A program made the position numbers and the translations under genes. DNA of 64,000 bases from Alphaproteobacteria bacterium (GTDB lineage: Bacteria > Myxococcota_A > UBA796 > UBA2385): positions 292,438-356,437 of the forward strand of contig JACKEY010000007.1 in assembly GCA_020632755.1 (NCBI GenBank), given 5' to 3'. The stretch's first letter is position 1. Each line of letters begins with the position of its first letter. Shown here piece by piece: positions 40,029 through 52,100 of the stretch. The notes beneath the pieces were generated by a model. The model worked only from the letters and a program-made list of their open reading frames with translations. It made no database searches and was not told where the DNA came from.

Positions 40029-41621
40029 GACGTACAGCGACACGCCCTTGGCGCCTTCTTCGTCCTGGGCCAGCCCGCCGACGATCAGCACGCCCCGCGG
40101 GTCCAGCGCGACCATGGGGCGTGCGACCGCGTCGGGCAGGGCGCCGAGCCCCGCGTCGGGATCGCAGTCGCCGCCGACCACCTTGATGCGGCCGGTCCCG
40201 GCGTCGTAGAGCTCGACGCAGGCCACGGCGTCGGCGCTGCCCCAGACGATGTTCCAGAAGTTGCCGATCTCGCGGGTGCCGCCGACGATCAGCACGTCAC
40301 CGCCGGGCAGCGCCACCAGCTCGTGCATCGCCCGGGGGACGGCCATGTCGTCGCCGGCCGACCAGGAGCTTCCGTCGTAGATCCAGGTCGCGTTGCTGAC
40401 CTCGGCGGGGAAGTCGAACAGGCTGTAGCTGGAGGTCCCCGACGCCACGCCGCCGGACAGCAGCACCTTGCCGTCGGGGAGCGACGCCATCGCCGGATGG
40501 ATCAGGGGCTCGGGCAGGCTGGCGGCGGGCGTGAACGCGCCGCTCGACGTGATCAGGTCGCAGGCGTCGGACGCCTTGAAGCCCGACGTGCCTTCCTCGA
40601 GACCGCCGCAGACCAGGACGCCGTCGTCGCCCAGGGCCGCCGCGCCGTGGAAGAGCAGCGGGCCGGTGGGGTCCCCCTCGACCTTCTCGAAGCCGCCGAT
40701 GACGGGGTTGAAGATCTCGGCCGTGTCCTGGGCGGGCCAGCTGCCCTGGCCGCCCACGCCCAGGCCGCCCGCGACGACGACGTCGCCGCTGGGCAGCTCG
40801 GTGCTGGTGTGGCCGCAGCGCGGCTGGACCAGGGCCTGGGACTCGGGCAGGGCGCTGACCGTGCGGGAGTCGGGATCGAACAGGAAGGCGGACCACGTCA
40901 CCGTGTCCATCTGCGGCGTGTAGCTGCTGCCTTCCTTGTACATGAAGTAGCTGGCGCCGCCGGTCACCAGGATGCGGCCCACCTTGTCGTGGTCGCCCTG
41001 GGTCAGCAGGGTGGCGGCGTGGCAGATGCGACCCGTGTCGCCGTTGTCCAGGGGGGGCAGCTGCGCGTCGGCCACCTGCTCGAAGCTCAGGCCGTCGCTG
41101 GGCGGGGCGATGTCGATCTCCCAGATGGCGTTGCTGGGCTCGCTGCTGTACACCCCGTCGCCGTTGCCGCCGAACAGGAAGAAGCCGCCGCTGCCGTCGC
41201 CGGCCAGGGCCCCCATGGCGATGCCGTCGCCCAGCGGCTGCAGCTCCGCGATGTCGTCGATGGCCGCGACCAGGATCCGGATCTCGTCTTCGCCGGTGCT
41301 CCAGGTCTGGGCTTCGCTGCGGCCGATCGCGGCCAGGTCGTTGCCGACGTAGCCCTTGAGCTCGAGCACCGCGCCGTCGAGGGGCGGCAGCTCTTCGAAG
41401 GTGGAGGTGTCGCCCTCGGCCAGCCCCGACAGCGCCAGCACGGTCTCGGTGCCGTCGGCCTGGGTGATGACCAGGTCCATGCTGTCGAGCTCGTCGAGCA
41501 GGGCGCCCTGGTTGCGGGGGAGCACGGGCGTGATGGTCAGCGCGTAGTCCGACGAGCCGGGGCCTGATCCCGTGCCGGTGCAGGCGAGCAGGTGCGTCAG
41601 GACCAGCAGGGGGCTCAGCAT
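40017..41621 (-). CDS. Kelch/galactose-oxidase-type beta-propeller lipoprotein
   Basis: 534 aa. Lipobox LLAC at Cys14, then a Ser/Gly spacer, an N-terminal beta domain (about 25-125) and a propeller built of repeats with paired Gly and spaced Tyr/Trp: GRILVTGGASYFM, GDVVVAGGLGVGG, DGVLVCGGLEEG, GKVLLSGGVASG, GDVLIVGGTREIG, GVLIVGGLAQDE. That is six visible blades in Kelch style. Probably surface or outer-membrane anchored; ligand unknown. The ATG at 41621 starts the lipoprotein signal. Confidence 0.85.
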   Translation of the reverse strand: MLSPLLVLTHLLACTGTGSGPGSSDYALTITPVLPRNQGALLDELDSMDLVITQADGTETVLALSGLAEGDTSTFEELPPLDGAVLELKGYVGNDLAAIGRSEAQTWSTGEDEIRILVAAIDDIAELQPLGDGIAMGALAGDGSGGFFLFGGNGDGVYSSEPSNAIWEIDIAPPSDGLSFEQVADAQLPPLDNGDTGRICHAATLLTQGDHDKVGRILVTGGASYFMYKEGSSYTPQMDTVTWSAFLFDPDSRTVSALPESQALVQPRCGHTSTELPSGDVVVAGGLGVGGQGSWPAQDTAEIFNPVIGGFEKVEGDPTGPLLFHGAAALGDDGVLVCGGLEEGTSGFKASDACDLITSSGAFTPAASLPEPLIHPAMASLPDGKVLLSGGVASGTSSYSLFDFPAEVSNATWIYDGSSWSAGDDMAVPRAMHELVALPGGDVLIVGGTREIGNFWNIVWGSADAVACVELYDAGTGRIKVVGGDCDPDAGLGALPDAVARPMVALDPRGVLIVGGLAQDEEGAKGVSLYVPAE

Positions 41622-41752
41622 GTCAGGCCTGGGAGCGAGGCGGCGCGGGGGAGGGAGCAGCGCATCCTATCGGACGCCGGAGCGCACGGCGCGTGGCACA
41701 GCTTGCCCGGGTCCGCGCTGCGAGGCAAGGTGACGGAGCTCCTGGAGAGATC

Positions 41753-42580
41753 GTGTCCGACGGGACCCGACTGCCGTGCCCGCCGCAGGCTCCGCCCCGC
41801 CCGCTGCCGGGCCCTCGCCCGACCCCGCTCGCCCTGCGGCGCTCGTCGTTGCTGGCGACGGTGCCGGGCCTGGTGCACGGCTTCACGACCCGCGACGGCC
41901 CGGGTGAGCTGTGTGGCGAGCGAGGCTTCGACCTGGGGACGCACGCCACCGCCGCGCGGTGGACCGCCGTCGCCGAGGCCCTGGGCATGGCCGGCGCCGC
42001 GGTCGCCCGCGTCCGCCAGGTGCACGGCGTCGATGTGGTGCACGCCGTCGGCGGCGGAGAGGCCGGTACGGGGGATGCCGTGTGGACCGACGCCGAAGGG
42101 CTGCTGGTGGCCGTACGGACCGCGGACTGCGTGCCGGTGCTGGTGGTCGACACGGACCGCCGGGGGCGGGCGGTGCGCGTCGCCGCGGTGCACGCCGGCT
42201 GGCGGGGACTCGCCGCCGACGTGATCGGCGCGGCGCTGGCGACCCTGGACGCCGCAGGGGCCACCGGCGGCGCCCGGCTGGCAGCCGTGGGGCCCTGCAT
42301 CGGGCGCACCGCCTATGAGGTCGGGCCCGAGGTCATCGAAGGCATCGCCACTGCGGACGTTCCGCGGGCCCTGTTCGCCACGCCCGGCCGGGGCGACCGC
42401 TGGCACGCCGACCTCAAGGCAGCGGCGGCCTTCCAGCTGGCCCGGGCGGGGGCCGCCCGGACCGACGTGCTGCCGGGCTGCACCCTGTCGGATCCCGCCC
42501 TGCACAGCCACCGGCGCGACGCCGAGGCCAGTGGCCGGCTGGCCGGAGTGATCGGCCTGCGACCCGCGGACGCCTCGTGA
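41753..42580 (+). CDS. pgeF: Peptidoglycan editing factor PgeF / YfiH-family protein
   Basis: 275 aa. YfiH-family motifs: HGFTTRDG, VRQVHGVDVVHA, VRTADCVPVLVVD, AAVHAGWRGLAADV and AVGPCIGRTAYEV; the His and Cys of these motifs bind Zn. The family has been called polyphenol oxidase/laccase, but members act on purine nucleosides or edit peptidoglycan precursors; the exact role here is not decided by sequence. GTG 41753 has GGAGA 5 nt upstream; a longer frame to 41693 is less likely. The N-terminal 35 residues are a Pro-rich extension. The stop overlaps the next GTG (GTGA). Confidence 0.92.
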   Translation: MSDGTRLPCPPQAPPRPLPGPRPTPLALRRSSLLATVPGLVHGFTTRDGPGELCGERGFDLGTHATAARWTAVAEALGMAGAAVARVRQVHGVDVVHAVGGGEAGTGDAVWTDAEGLLVAVRTADCVPVLVVDTDRRGRAVRVAAVHAGWRGLAADVIGAALATLDAAGATGGARLAAVGPCIGRTAYEVGPEVIEGIATADVPRALFATPGRGDRWHADLKAAAAFQLARAGAARTDVLPGCTLSDPALHSHRRDAEASGRLAGVIGLRPADAS

Positions 42581-43674
42581 GCGCGCTGTGGCTGTTGTGG
42601 TGGGGGCTTGCCTGTGACGGCGGCTGCGCCGGCGGGCCGCTCGGGAGCGACGCGGTCCTGGACGACCAGGTGGCGGCCGCCGCGGCCTGGGACCAGGGCC
42701 AGGCGCTGCTCGAAGCGGGGGACGCCGCCGCCGCCGCGGACGCCTTCGCACGCGCCGCCGCGCTCGATCCCGCCAGCCCCTCGCTGCTCGCCTGGCGGGC
42801 CCGGGCGCTCGAGCGAGCGGGCGACCTGCTCGGGGCGCTCGCGGTGCTGGACGAAGGCGTGGAGCGCTTCCCGGACGACCTCGACCTGCGGTTCAACCGC
42901 GCGGCGCTGCGGGCCCGGGACGGCGATCTCGACGGGGCGGCGCGGGATCTGGAAGCGGCCCGTGAGTGCTGCGGCCTGCTGCCCGAGGTCGCCGGTGCCG
43001 ACCCGGATCTGGCCCTGCTGCGCGCGGACCCCCGACACGCCGGGCTCGTCCTTCCGCCCGGACCGGTGGTGATGGCCCGCGGTGAAGAAGGCAGCGTGCT
43101 GCTGGGCGAGCCCTACGAGGTCGAGCTGCTCGTCGCCCACGGCGCGGAGCTGTCGCTGGGGCTGGAGTCGATGGGGCAGGCCAGCGGACTGCTGACGCGA
43201 GAGCGGGTGGTCGAGCACCACATGGGCGAAGAAGACGGGCGGCGCGGCGTGCGCCTGGACCTGCGCTGGCGCTGCGTCCAGGCCGGCGAGGGCCTGCTGG
43301 GGCCATGGCTGGTCCTGGCCGGGGGCGCATCCACCCTGACCGAGCCGCTGCCGGTGCGGTGCGTCAGCGTCGGCGGCCGCGACGGGACCGAGCCGGGGGC
43401 GGCTCGGGAAGCGGCGGTCCTGCCGTCGCAGCATGTCGGGGCCCACCGACCGCCCTGGATGGGCGAGCTGGACGGCCGGTTCGCGGTCCTTCTCCCCCCT
43501 GGGGCCACCGTCGACGCCCGTGACGCCTCGGGCGCGGCCCTGCGCTCCGAAGAGCACTGGGAGCTGCGCGAGCGCGATCGGACCGTCTGGGAGGTCGAGC
43601 TGTTCGAGCGCGACCGGGTCGCCTCGGCCCGCATCCTGCAGGCCGGCAGCGAGCTGCTGGTCGGAGCCCCCTGA
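42577..43674 (+). CDS. TPR-containing putative lipoprotein
   Basis: 365 aa. A very short leader (WLLWWGLAC) ends in a possible lipobox at Cys13. Two to three TPR-like helix pairs follow (about 33-145: AWDQGQALLEAGDAAAAADAFARAAALDP, RALERAGDLLGALAVLDEGVERFP, LRFNRAALRARDGDLDGAARDLEAA), then a beta-rich domain (about 160-365) of unknown type. The GTG start is in a GTGA overlap with pgeF, so it is translated from the same message. Weak basic charge at the N-terminus makes the lipidation call tentative. Confidence 0.75.
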   Translation: MSALWLLWWGLACDGGCAGGPLGSDAVLDDQVAAAAAWDQGQALLEAGDAAAAADAFARAAALDPASPSLLAWRARALERAGDLLGALAVLDEGVERFPDDLDLRFNRAALRARDGDLDGAARDLEAARECCGLLPEVAGADPDLALLRADPRHAGLVLPPGPVVMARGEEGSVLLGEPYEVELLVAHGAELSLGLESMGQASGLLTRERVVEHHMGEEDGRRGVRLDLRWRCVQAGEGLLGPWLVLAGGASTLTEPLPVRCVSVGGRDGTEPGAAREAAVLPSQHVGAHRPPWMGELDGRFAVLLPPGATVDARDASGAALRSEEHWELRERDRTVWEVELFERDRVASARILQAGSELLVGAP

Positions 43675-43682
43675 CCGGGCTC
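43664..43682. terminator. Hairpin across a convergent gene junction
   Basis: GAGCCC (43664-43669) / GGGCTC (43677-43682), 7-nt loop. The TGA of the TPR gene lies in the loop and the minus-strand TGA overlaps the right arm. Confidence 0.35.
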
Positions 43683-46293
43683 AGGCGCCGGTGTCGCTGC
43701 CGCCGGTGTCGCCGCCGCCGTCGCCTTCGTCCGCCGGGCAGGGGCTGCCGCAGCTGTCGTTGCTGCCGGTCGTGTTCTCCAGCAGCTCGATGTCGCAGCT
43801 GCTGATCACGGGCGACTCTTCGCAGCCGATGCCGTAGCCGCCGTTGGCGACCGCGCTCGTCGCGGTCAGCGTGGCCTGGCCGCCGACCAGGTGCAGGCCG
43901 TCGCCGTCGTTGTCGACCAGGGTGGTGTTGTTCAGGCGGAGGTCGACCGTGTCGGCCCACAGGCCGTGGCCCGCCGAGCCGCTGATGCCCACGCCGTCGA
44001 AGCTGAAGCTGGCCGCAGCCGGAGAGAAGCCCAGGTTCTGCAGCGAGATGCCGTCGTCGCCGGCGCCCGCGAAGCTGGTGCCGATCATGTTCACGTTCGC
44101 CGTGGCCGAGCTGTAGACCGTGCCGGACAGGCCGACGCCGCCGGAGTCGGTGATCGAGCCACCCTGGACCAGCAGGGTGGTGGCGCCGCTCGCGGCGTAG
44201 ACGGCCAGCGCGTCGCCTTCGACCTGGCCGACGCTGGAGATGTCCAGGCCGTCGATCTCGGCCGTGGTGTCGGCGAACAGCGCGCCGGGGCCCTGGTTCG
44301 TCGCGATCTCCAGGCCGTCGATCTCGACGTCGCAGCCGTACAGGTAGACGCTCTCGACGTACTCGATGAAGCTCTCGCCGCCGAGCACGGAGCCGTCCTG
44401 CCAGATCTCGTAGCGGGACGACAGGCCCTGGCCGTTCTCGAGCGTCACGTCCTTGAGCGACACCTCGGCGTCGCCGGCGCAGTACACGCCGTAGCCGCCG
44501 AAGCCGTCGACGCTGAGCCCGTCGAGGTCGACGGTCGAGCCGTCGCTGACGTAGGCGATGAACCCGGCGTAGTCGGTCAGGGTCGAGTCCCTCACCTCGA
44601 GGGAGGAGTCCCCCTCGAGCGTGTCCGAGTAGACCTCGAAGGCGTAGGACCCGGTGCTGTGCGTGTTGCCCGACAGGACGGCGTTCGAGCCGTAGTAGAC
44701 CTGCACGTCGGTGCCCTGCGGCGAGTAGTAGTCGTAGCGGATGGTGCCCAGGTCCTGGCTGTCGTACAGCCGCTCGGTCTGGCTGTTCTGGAAGGTGCTG
44801 CCGCTGATCGACATCGTGCCGACGTCGTAGGTCACCGCCGCCGCGCTCAGCGCACCGCCGTAGGCGTCTTCGAACACGCTGCCCGTGACCGTGGCGTCGC
44901 CACCGAAGTTCATCAGGCCCGCGCAGCGGTTGCCCTGGAAGGTCACGTCGTCGAGCACGACGTCGCTGTTCAGGCTGCTGACGCCGTAGCCGGCCGAGCC
45001 CGAGATCTCGCCGCCCGACCAGTCGACGTTGGACGCCACGATCACGGCGGCGGTGTCGCTGTCGACGGTGAAGCAGCGCTCGGCCTCGCTGCTCAGGTCC
45101 TGGGCGCTGCGGGTGTCGCGGATGACGATGTCGGACAGCGTCACGTCGTCGGCGGCCACGTACAGGCCGTGGTTGGCCTGGTTGGTCAGCGTCAGCTGGT
45201 CCAGGATGATGGCGCCAGAGGTGTTCGCGGCAGCCACCACACCGGCGCCGGCGAAGCCGTCGACCGAGCTGTCGCGCAGCGTGATGTCGTCGCCGATCAG
45301 GAACATGCCGGTGCTCTGATAGGCACCCTCGTACCACTCCTCGATGGTCGGCTCGACGACCTCGCCTTCTTCGCCGACCACCGTGATCCCGGACAGGTCG
45401 AGGACCTTGGTCCCGGTGGCGTAGCCGTAGACGCCGCAGACGCTGGCGCCGCCGACCTGCACCTCGGTCGCGGTGAGCGCACCGTCGCTGACCAGCACGC
45501 CGAACTGGCCGCCGGTGACGGTGTCGCCGTCGAGGGTGACGGCGCCACCTTCGGCGTAGACCGTGTAGAGCACGGCCTCGTAGCTGCTGTCGGAGGAGGT
45601 GAGGGTGCTGTCCACCAGCACGACCGCGAGCCCGTCACCGGCGCCCGGGCCGGAGCTGCCGATGCCCGTGACGGCCGAGGCGGTGATGGTGAGGTCGCTG
45701 TTCTCGGCGTACACGCCGTAGCCCGAGCCGTCGACGATGCTGGCGGCCTGCAGGGTCAGGCTGCCGTCGATGACGGCCGCGCCGCCGTCTCCGTCGGTGG
45801 TGCTGAGCCGCGCCACCACGGCGGCGCCTCCTTCGACCATCACGGCGAAGTTCTTGGGGGAGGGAACGGTCAGGTCGGCGATCTGCACCCCGGTCGCCCC
45901 GGTGACGGTCACCGCTTCGGCGTTGGTGTCGATGGTGACGTTCTGGAGGCCGGCGTTGTCGCCGGTGATGGCGATCGCCTCTTCCAGCGTCAGGCCGCCG
46001 AAGTCGACGGTCACGTCCTTGTCGATGGTGATCGCCTCGGTCCAGGGACCCGAGCAGTCCGACAGCGAGATGGTGGCGCCGCCGTTGCTGGCCTCGATCG
46101 CGTCGGAGACCGTGGCGAAGCTGTCCTGGGGGGCGTCGTCGCTGGTCACGCAGCCCGTGTCCCAGCTGGCGCCGCCGTCCCCCGTGCTGCCGGAGTCCGG
46201 GCCGTCCCCGCCTCCGCCGGTGTCGTCGTCCTTGTCCCCGCAGGCGAGGAGCGGCGAGACGGTCATCAGGGAGATCAGGATCAGGCGCTTCAT
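43681..46293 (-). CDS. Right-handed parallel beta-helix lipoprotein
   Basis: 870 aa. Lipobox LLAC (Cys18), Asp/Gly/Ser-rich spacer (residues 19-50), then about 780 aa of beta-helix-like coils with regular V/I-x-V/I strands and Asn/Asp/Gly turns (for example ITIDKDVTVDFGGLTLEEAIAI in pieces, SGYGVYAENSDLTITASAV, HGLYVAADDVTLSDIVI, GYGVYCAGDAEVSLKDVTL). Cys are scattered and may stabilise coils. The C-terminus is again Asp/Gly/Thr-rich (GGGDTGGSDTGA). Beta-helices are typical of surface polysaccharide-acting enzymes or adhesins, but no catalytic motif is evident. ATG 46293 has GGAGAA 6 nt upstream. Confidence 0.87.
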   Translation of the reverse strand: MKRLILISLMTVSPLLACGDKDDDTGGGGDGPDSGSTGDGGASWDTGCVTSDDAPQDSFATVSDAIEASNGGATISLSDCSGPWTEAITIDKDVTVDFGGLTLEEAIAITGDNAGLQNVTIDTNAEAVTVTGATGVQIADLTVPSPKNFAVMVEGGAAVVARLSTTDGDGGAAVIDGSLTLQAASIVDGSGYGVYAENSDLTITASAVTGIGSSGPGAGDGLAVVLVDSTLTSSDSSYEAVLYTVYAEGGAVTLDGDTVTGGQFGVLVSDGALTATEVQVGGASVCGVYGYATGTKVLDLSGITVVGEEGEVVEPTIEEWYEGAYQSTGMFLIGDDITLRDSSVDGFAGAGVVAAANTSGAIILDQLTLTNQANHGLYVAADDVTLSDIVIRDTRSAQDLSSEAERCFTVDSDTAAVIVASNVDWSGGEISGSAGYGVSSLNSDVVLDDVTFQGNRCAGLMNFGGDATVTGSVFEDAYGGALSAAAVTYDVGTMSISGSTFQNSQTERLYDSQDLGTIRYDYYSPQGTDVQVYYGSNAVLSGNTHSTGSYAFEVYSDTLEGDSSLEVRDSTLTDYAGFIAYVSDGSTVDLDGLSVDGFGGYGVYCAGDAEVSLKDVTLENGQGLSSRYEIWQDGSVLGGESFIEYVESVYLYGCDVEIDGLEIATNQGPGALFADTTAEIDGLDISSVGQVEGDALAVYAASGATTLLVQGGSITDSGGVGLSGTVYSSATANVNMIGTSFAGAGDDGISLQNLGFSPAAASFSFDGVGISGSAGHGLWADTVDLRLNNTTLVDNDGDGLHLVGGQATLTATSAVANGGYGIGCEESPVISSCDIELLENTTGSNDSCGSPCPADEGDGGGDTGGSDTGA

Positions 46294-46437
46294 CAGGTTC
46301 TCCGGGCGTCGCGGGACAGCGCGCCGGGGACGAGGGGTGGGGCCGCGGGGCGCGGCGCATCCCGCATGGTGTACTCGGCGGCGGGCCCGTCCACAAGCGT
46401 GATAGGCCCGACGACCACCCGTTCCCCGAGGTCGATC

Positions 46438-48009
<1,572 letters not shown>

Positions 48010-48054
48010 GGCCCCCGCGGTACCATCCCGGCAGAGCCACCGACCGGGAAGCCC

Positions 48055-49098
48055 ATGGTTCGGACCGCCCTGCAGGACCCGCGAGCACAGCGCCTGGTGG
48101 GCGCCGCCGGCCTGCTGTTCGCGGTCCTGATGGTCGGGGCCGGAGGCTACGACGTGCTCGGCCAGGAGCGCTGGACCGCGGCCGAGTGCATCTACATGGC
48201 GGTGATCACGGTCTCGACCGTCGGCTACGGCGAGACCCTGGCGGGGCTGCACGACGTGCCGGGGGCGGTGGCCTGGACCACCGGGCTCATCATCCTGGGC
48301 AGCGGCAGCATGCTCTACTTCGCGTCGGCGGTGACGGCGTTCATCGTCGAAGGGGACCTGGGCGGCGCGGTCCGGAGGCGCAGGATGCAGCGAACCATCG
48401 ACGGGCTCAGCGGTCACCTGATCGTCTGCGGCGCGGGCTCGACCGGGCGACACGTGCTCGAGGAGCTGGAAGCCGACGACCACGCGGTGGTCATCATCGA
48501 CAAGGACCAGGAGCGCCTGGACCAGGCCCGGCGGGACTTCGCCCGCACGCTCTACCAGGTGGTCGGCGACGCCACCGAAGACGACGTGTTGCTCAGGGCG
48601 GGCATCTCGCGCGCCGCCGGGCTGGTGCTGGCCCTGACCGAGGACCGCGACAACGTGTACGGCGCGGTCACCGCCCGGGCCCTGGCCCCGCGCCTGCACA
48701 TCGTCGCCAAGGCCGTCGAGCCGGGCTCGGAGGGCAAGCTCCGCCGCGCCGGGGCCGACGACGTCGTCAGCCCGACGGCCCTCGGTGGGGCCCAGCTGGC
48801 CAGCCACCTCGTGCGCCCGGGCGTCGTCGACTTCTTCGGCCGGCTGCTGCGCGGAGACAGCGCCAGCGTCGGCCTGCACGAGGTCGAGGTGCCCGGCGGC
48901 TCCGCGGCGGCCGGCTGCTCGCTGGGCGCCCTGCGGCTACGCGAGCGGGCCGACGTGCTGGTCATCGGCGTCCGGCCGCCCGGCGGGGAGTGGCTCTCGC
49001 GACCCGGCTCGGACACGGTGGTGCCGGCCGGCGCGCACATGGTGGTGATGGGCGATGCCGCCCAGGTGGCGCGGCTGCGGAAGGTGCTGGCGGAGTGA
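48055..49098 (+). CDS. Potassium channel with RCK/TrkA-N domain
   Basis: 347 aa. Two TM helices (about 14-36 and 70-95) flank a pore with the K+ selectivity filter TVGYG (residues 55-59). A TrkA-N Rossmann domain follows (about 118-235: LIVCGAGSTGRHVLEELE, IDKDQERL), then a TrkA-C regulatory domain (about 255-345). This is the MthK-type layout: ligand-gated inner-membrane K+ channel. It follows pccB by 45 nt and may be on its own transcript. ATG 48055; the Shine-Dalgarno is poor (CGGGAAGCCC). Confidence 0.92.
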   Translation: MVRTALQDPRAQRLVGAAGLLFAVLMVGAGGYDVLGQERWTAAECIYMAVITVSTVGYGETLAGLHDVPGAVAWTTGLIILGSGSMLYFASAVTAFIVEGDLGGAVRRRRMQRTIDGLSGHLIVCGAGSTGRHVLEELEADDHAVVIIDKDQERLDQARRDFARTLYQVVGDATEDDVLLRAGISRAAGLVLALTEDRDNVYGAVTARALAPRLHIVAKAVEPGSEGKLRRAGADDVVSPTALGGAQLASHLVRPGVVDFFGRLLRGDSASVGLHEVEVPGGSAAAGCSLGALRLRERADVLVIGVRPPGGEWLSRPGSDTVVPAGAHMVVMGDAAQVARLRKVLAE

Positions 49099-49186
49099 CG
49101 CACCCGACCACCCTCCTGCCACCCTCCTGGCAGCAGCGGACGGATTCTGTCCGGGACACGGGCGAGCGCCTCGATACCAGGGACCG

Positions 49187-52100
49187 GTGACCCCCGACCC
49201 CACCCTCGCTGCATTCGGTCCTGCCACCCGGGACTGGTTCGCCCGCGCCTTCCCGGAGCCGACGCCGGTCCAGCGCCAGGGCTGGGATTGCATCGCCAGC
49301 GGCGCCCACACGCTGATGCTGGCGCCGACGGGCAGCGGCAAGACGCTGGCGGCCTTCCTGTACTGCCTGGACCGGCTGGCCCACCGTCCGGTCGAGCCCG
49401 ACCGCGGCGCTGGGGTGCGGGTGCTCTACGTCTCGCCGATGAAGGCGCTGGTCTACGACGTCGAGCGCAACCTGCGCACGCCGCTGGCGGGCATCTCGGC
49501 GGCGGGACGGCGGCTGGATCTGCCGCTGTCGGCCGTGTCCGTGGACGTTCGCACGGGCGACACGCCGTCCCAGGATCGCCGACGGTTCCAGCGTCAGCCG
49601 GGCGACGTGCTCGTCACGACGCCGGAGAGCCTGTACCTGCTGCTGTCCAGCCGCGCGCGCGGCTGCCTCGCCGCCGTGGACACCGTCATCGTCGACGAGA
49701 TCCATGCGGTGGCCGGCAGCAAGCGCGGTGTGCACCTGGCCCTGTCCCTCGAGCGCCTGCAGGAGCTCGTGACCCGGCCGGACCCGGTCACCGGCGTCCG
49801 GCGGCCCGCACCACAGCGCATCGGCCTCTCCGCGACCCAGCGGCCCCTGTCGGAGATCGCGGCCTTCCTGGGCGGGGCCGACCCGTCCGGCCAGCCCCGT
49901 CCGGTGGCCCTCGTCGACTGCTCGGCGCGCCCCGATGTGGACCTGCAGGTCGTGGTCCCGGTCGACGACATGGAACACCCCGTGGTCGACCCGACGCCGC
50001 ACTCGGGGGCCCCGGCGCCGCCCTGGGCGGGCATCGACCCGGTGGCCGACGACCTGCCCGCGGTCCCTGCCGACAGCAGCCTGAGCAACGACAAGACCGG
50101 CATCTGGCCGGCCATCCACCCGCGCCTGCTCGAGCTCATCACCAGCCACCGCGCGTCGATCGTGTTCACGAACTCGCGCCGCATGTGCGAGCGGCTGTCG
50201 CAGCGACTCAACGAGCTCGCGGCCGAAGCCGGGCTGCCGGTGCCCCTGGTCCGCGCCCACCACGGCAGCGTCAGCCACGCCGAGCGCACCGAGATCGAAG
50301 AGCAGATGAAGGCGGGGCAGCTTCCCTGCATCGTGGCCACCTCCTCCCTCGAGCTCGGCATCGACATGGGGGCCATCGACCTGGTGGTGCTCATCGAGAG
50401 CCCGGGCGCCGCCAGTCGTGGCCTGCAGCGGGTCGGGCGTGCGGGCCACCAGGTGGGTGCGACCAGCCGCGGGCGGATCTTCCCCAAGTACCGGGGCGAT
50501 CTGCTCGAGACCGCCGTGGTCGTGCAGATGATGGAAGACGGCGAGATCGAGGAGACCCAGGTCCCCCGCAACTGCCTGGACGTGCTCGCCCAGCACGTGG
50601 TCAGCGCCTGTCTGGAAGGCGAGCGGGAGGTCGACGCCCTGCTCGCCATGGTGCGGTCGGCTTGGCCCTTCCGCGACCTGGGCGAGGGCGCCTGGACGGC
50701 GACCCTGGACATGCTGGCCGGCAGCTTTCCGGGCGACGACCTGGGTGAGATCCGGCCACGGGTCGTCTGGGACCGCTCCCGCGACGTGCTCCGGGCGCGA
50801 GGAGACGCACGCCTGGCGGTGTTCAGCACACCGGGGACCATCCCCGACCGCGGGCTCTACGGCGTGTACCTTGCCGACGCCGGCGGGGGAGAGGGCGAGC
50901 GTCGCCAGGCCCGCGGGCGGCGGCTGGGCGAGCTCGACGAGGAGATGGTCTACGAGTCGCGCAAGGGCGACACCATCATCCTGGGCGCCACGACCTGGCG
51001 CATCGTCGACATCCAGCGGGACCGGGTGCTGGTCCAGCCGGCCCCCGGCGAGCCGGGGCGCATGCCCTTCTGGCGGGGAGAAGGCCCTGGCCGCCCCATC
51101 GGTCTGGGGCGCGCGCTGGGGGCCTTCGTCCGCAAGGTCGACGCGATGGAGCGCGACGACGCGGTGGCGTGGCTCACCGGCCACTGCCGGCTCGACGACC
51201 GCGCAGCCAGCAACCTGCTGGCCTACCTGGCGGACCAACGCGAAGCGACCGGCGCCCTGCCCAGTGACCGCGCCATCACCATCGAGCGGTTCCGCGACGA
51301 GCTGGGGGACTGGCGGGTCTGCATCCTGACGCCGTTCGGCGCGCGCGTGCACGCGCCCTGGGCCCTGGCCCTCGAAGCCACCCTGGGCGACCGCACGGGC
51401 GACGACGGCGCCGACACGGGCGTGCAGGCCATGTGGACCGACGACGGCATCGTGCTGCGCTTTCCGGACGTGGACCTGCTCTCGCTGGACGGGGAAGGCG
51501 GGCGGCTCCCCGATCAGGCTCTGCTGCTGCCCGATCCCGACCTGGTCGAGGACCTGGTCACCGAGCAGCTGCGCCACTCGGCGGTGTTCGCGGCGCGGTT
51601 CCGCGAAGCCGCCGTCCGGGCCCTGCTGATGAACCGCCGGCGACCCGGGCAGCGCTCGCCGCTGTGGGCCCAGCGCCTGTCGGCCCAGCGCCTGCTGGCT
51701 GCTGCCAGCCGGCACCCGGGCTTCCCCATCGTGCTCGAGACCTATCGGGAGTGCCTGCAGGACGTCTTCGATCTGCCCGCGCTCGTCGAGGTGCTGCGCG
51801 AGATCCACGCCCGCAGGGTCCGGGTGGATGAGGTCGAGACCGACGTCCCCAGTCCCTTCGCGCGCGACCTGGTCTTCGCCTATGTCGCCGAGTTCCTGTA
51901 CGAGGGCGACGCGCCCCTGGCCGAGCGCCGGGCCCAGGCACTCGCGCTGGATCGGGGCCTGCTGCGCGAGCTGCTCGGCGAGGACGAGCTGCGGGATCTG
52001 CTCGACGCCGACGTCATCGCCCAGGTCGAGGCCGAGCTCCAGGGCACCGACGAGGCGCGCCGGGCCCGGTCGGTCGATGCCCTGCACGACCTGCTGCGGC

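Noticed and set aside
33277..41691. A 16-nt word (GCCGGAGCGCACGGCG) occurring at 33277-33292 and 41676-41691
   Set aside because: Several such matches are expected by chance in 64 kb of this composition; no longer similarity surrounds them.
41753..42580. Naming the YfiH-family protein a laccase/polyphenol oxidase
   Set aside because: The multicopper-oxidase motifs are absent; that name is a historical label for this family.
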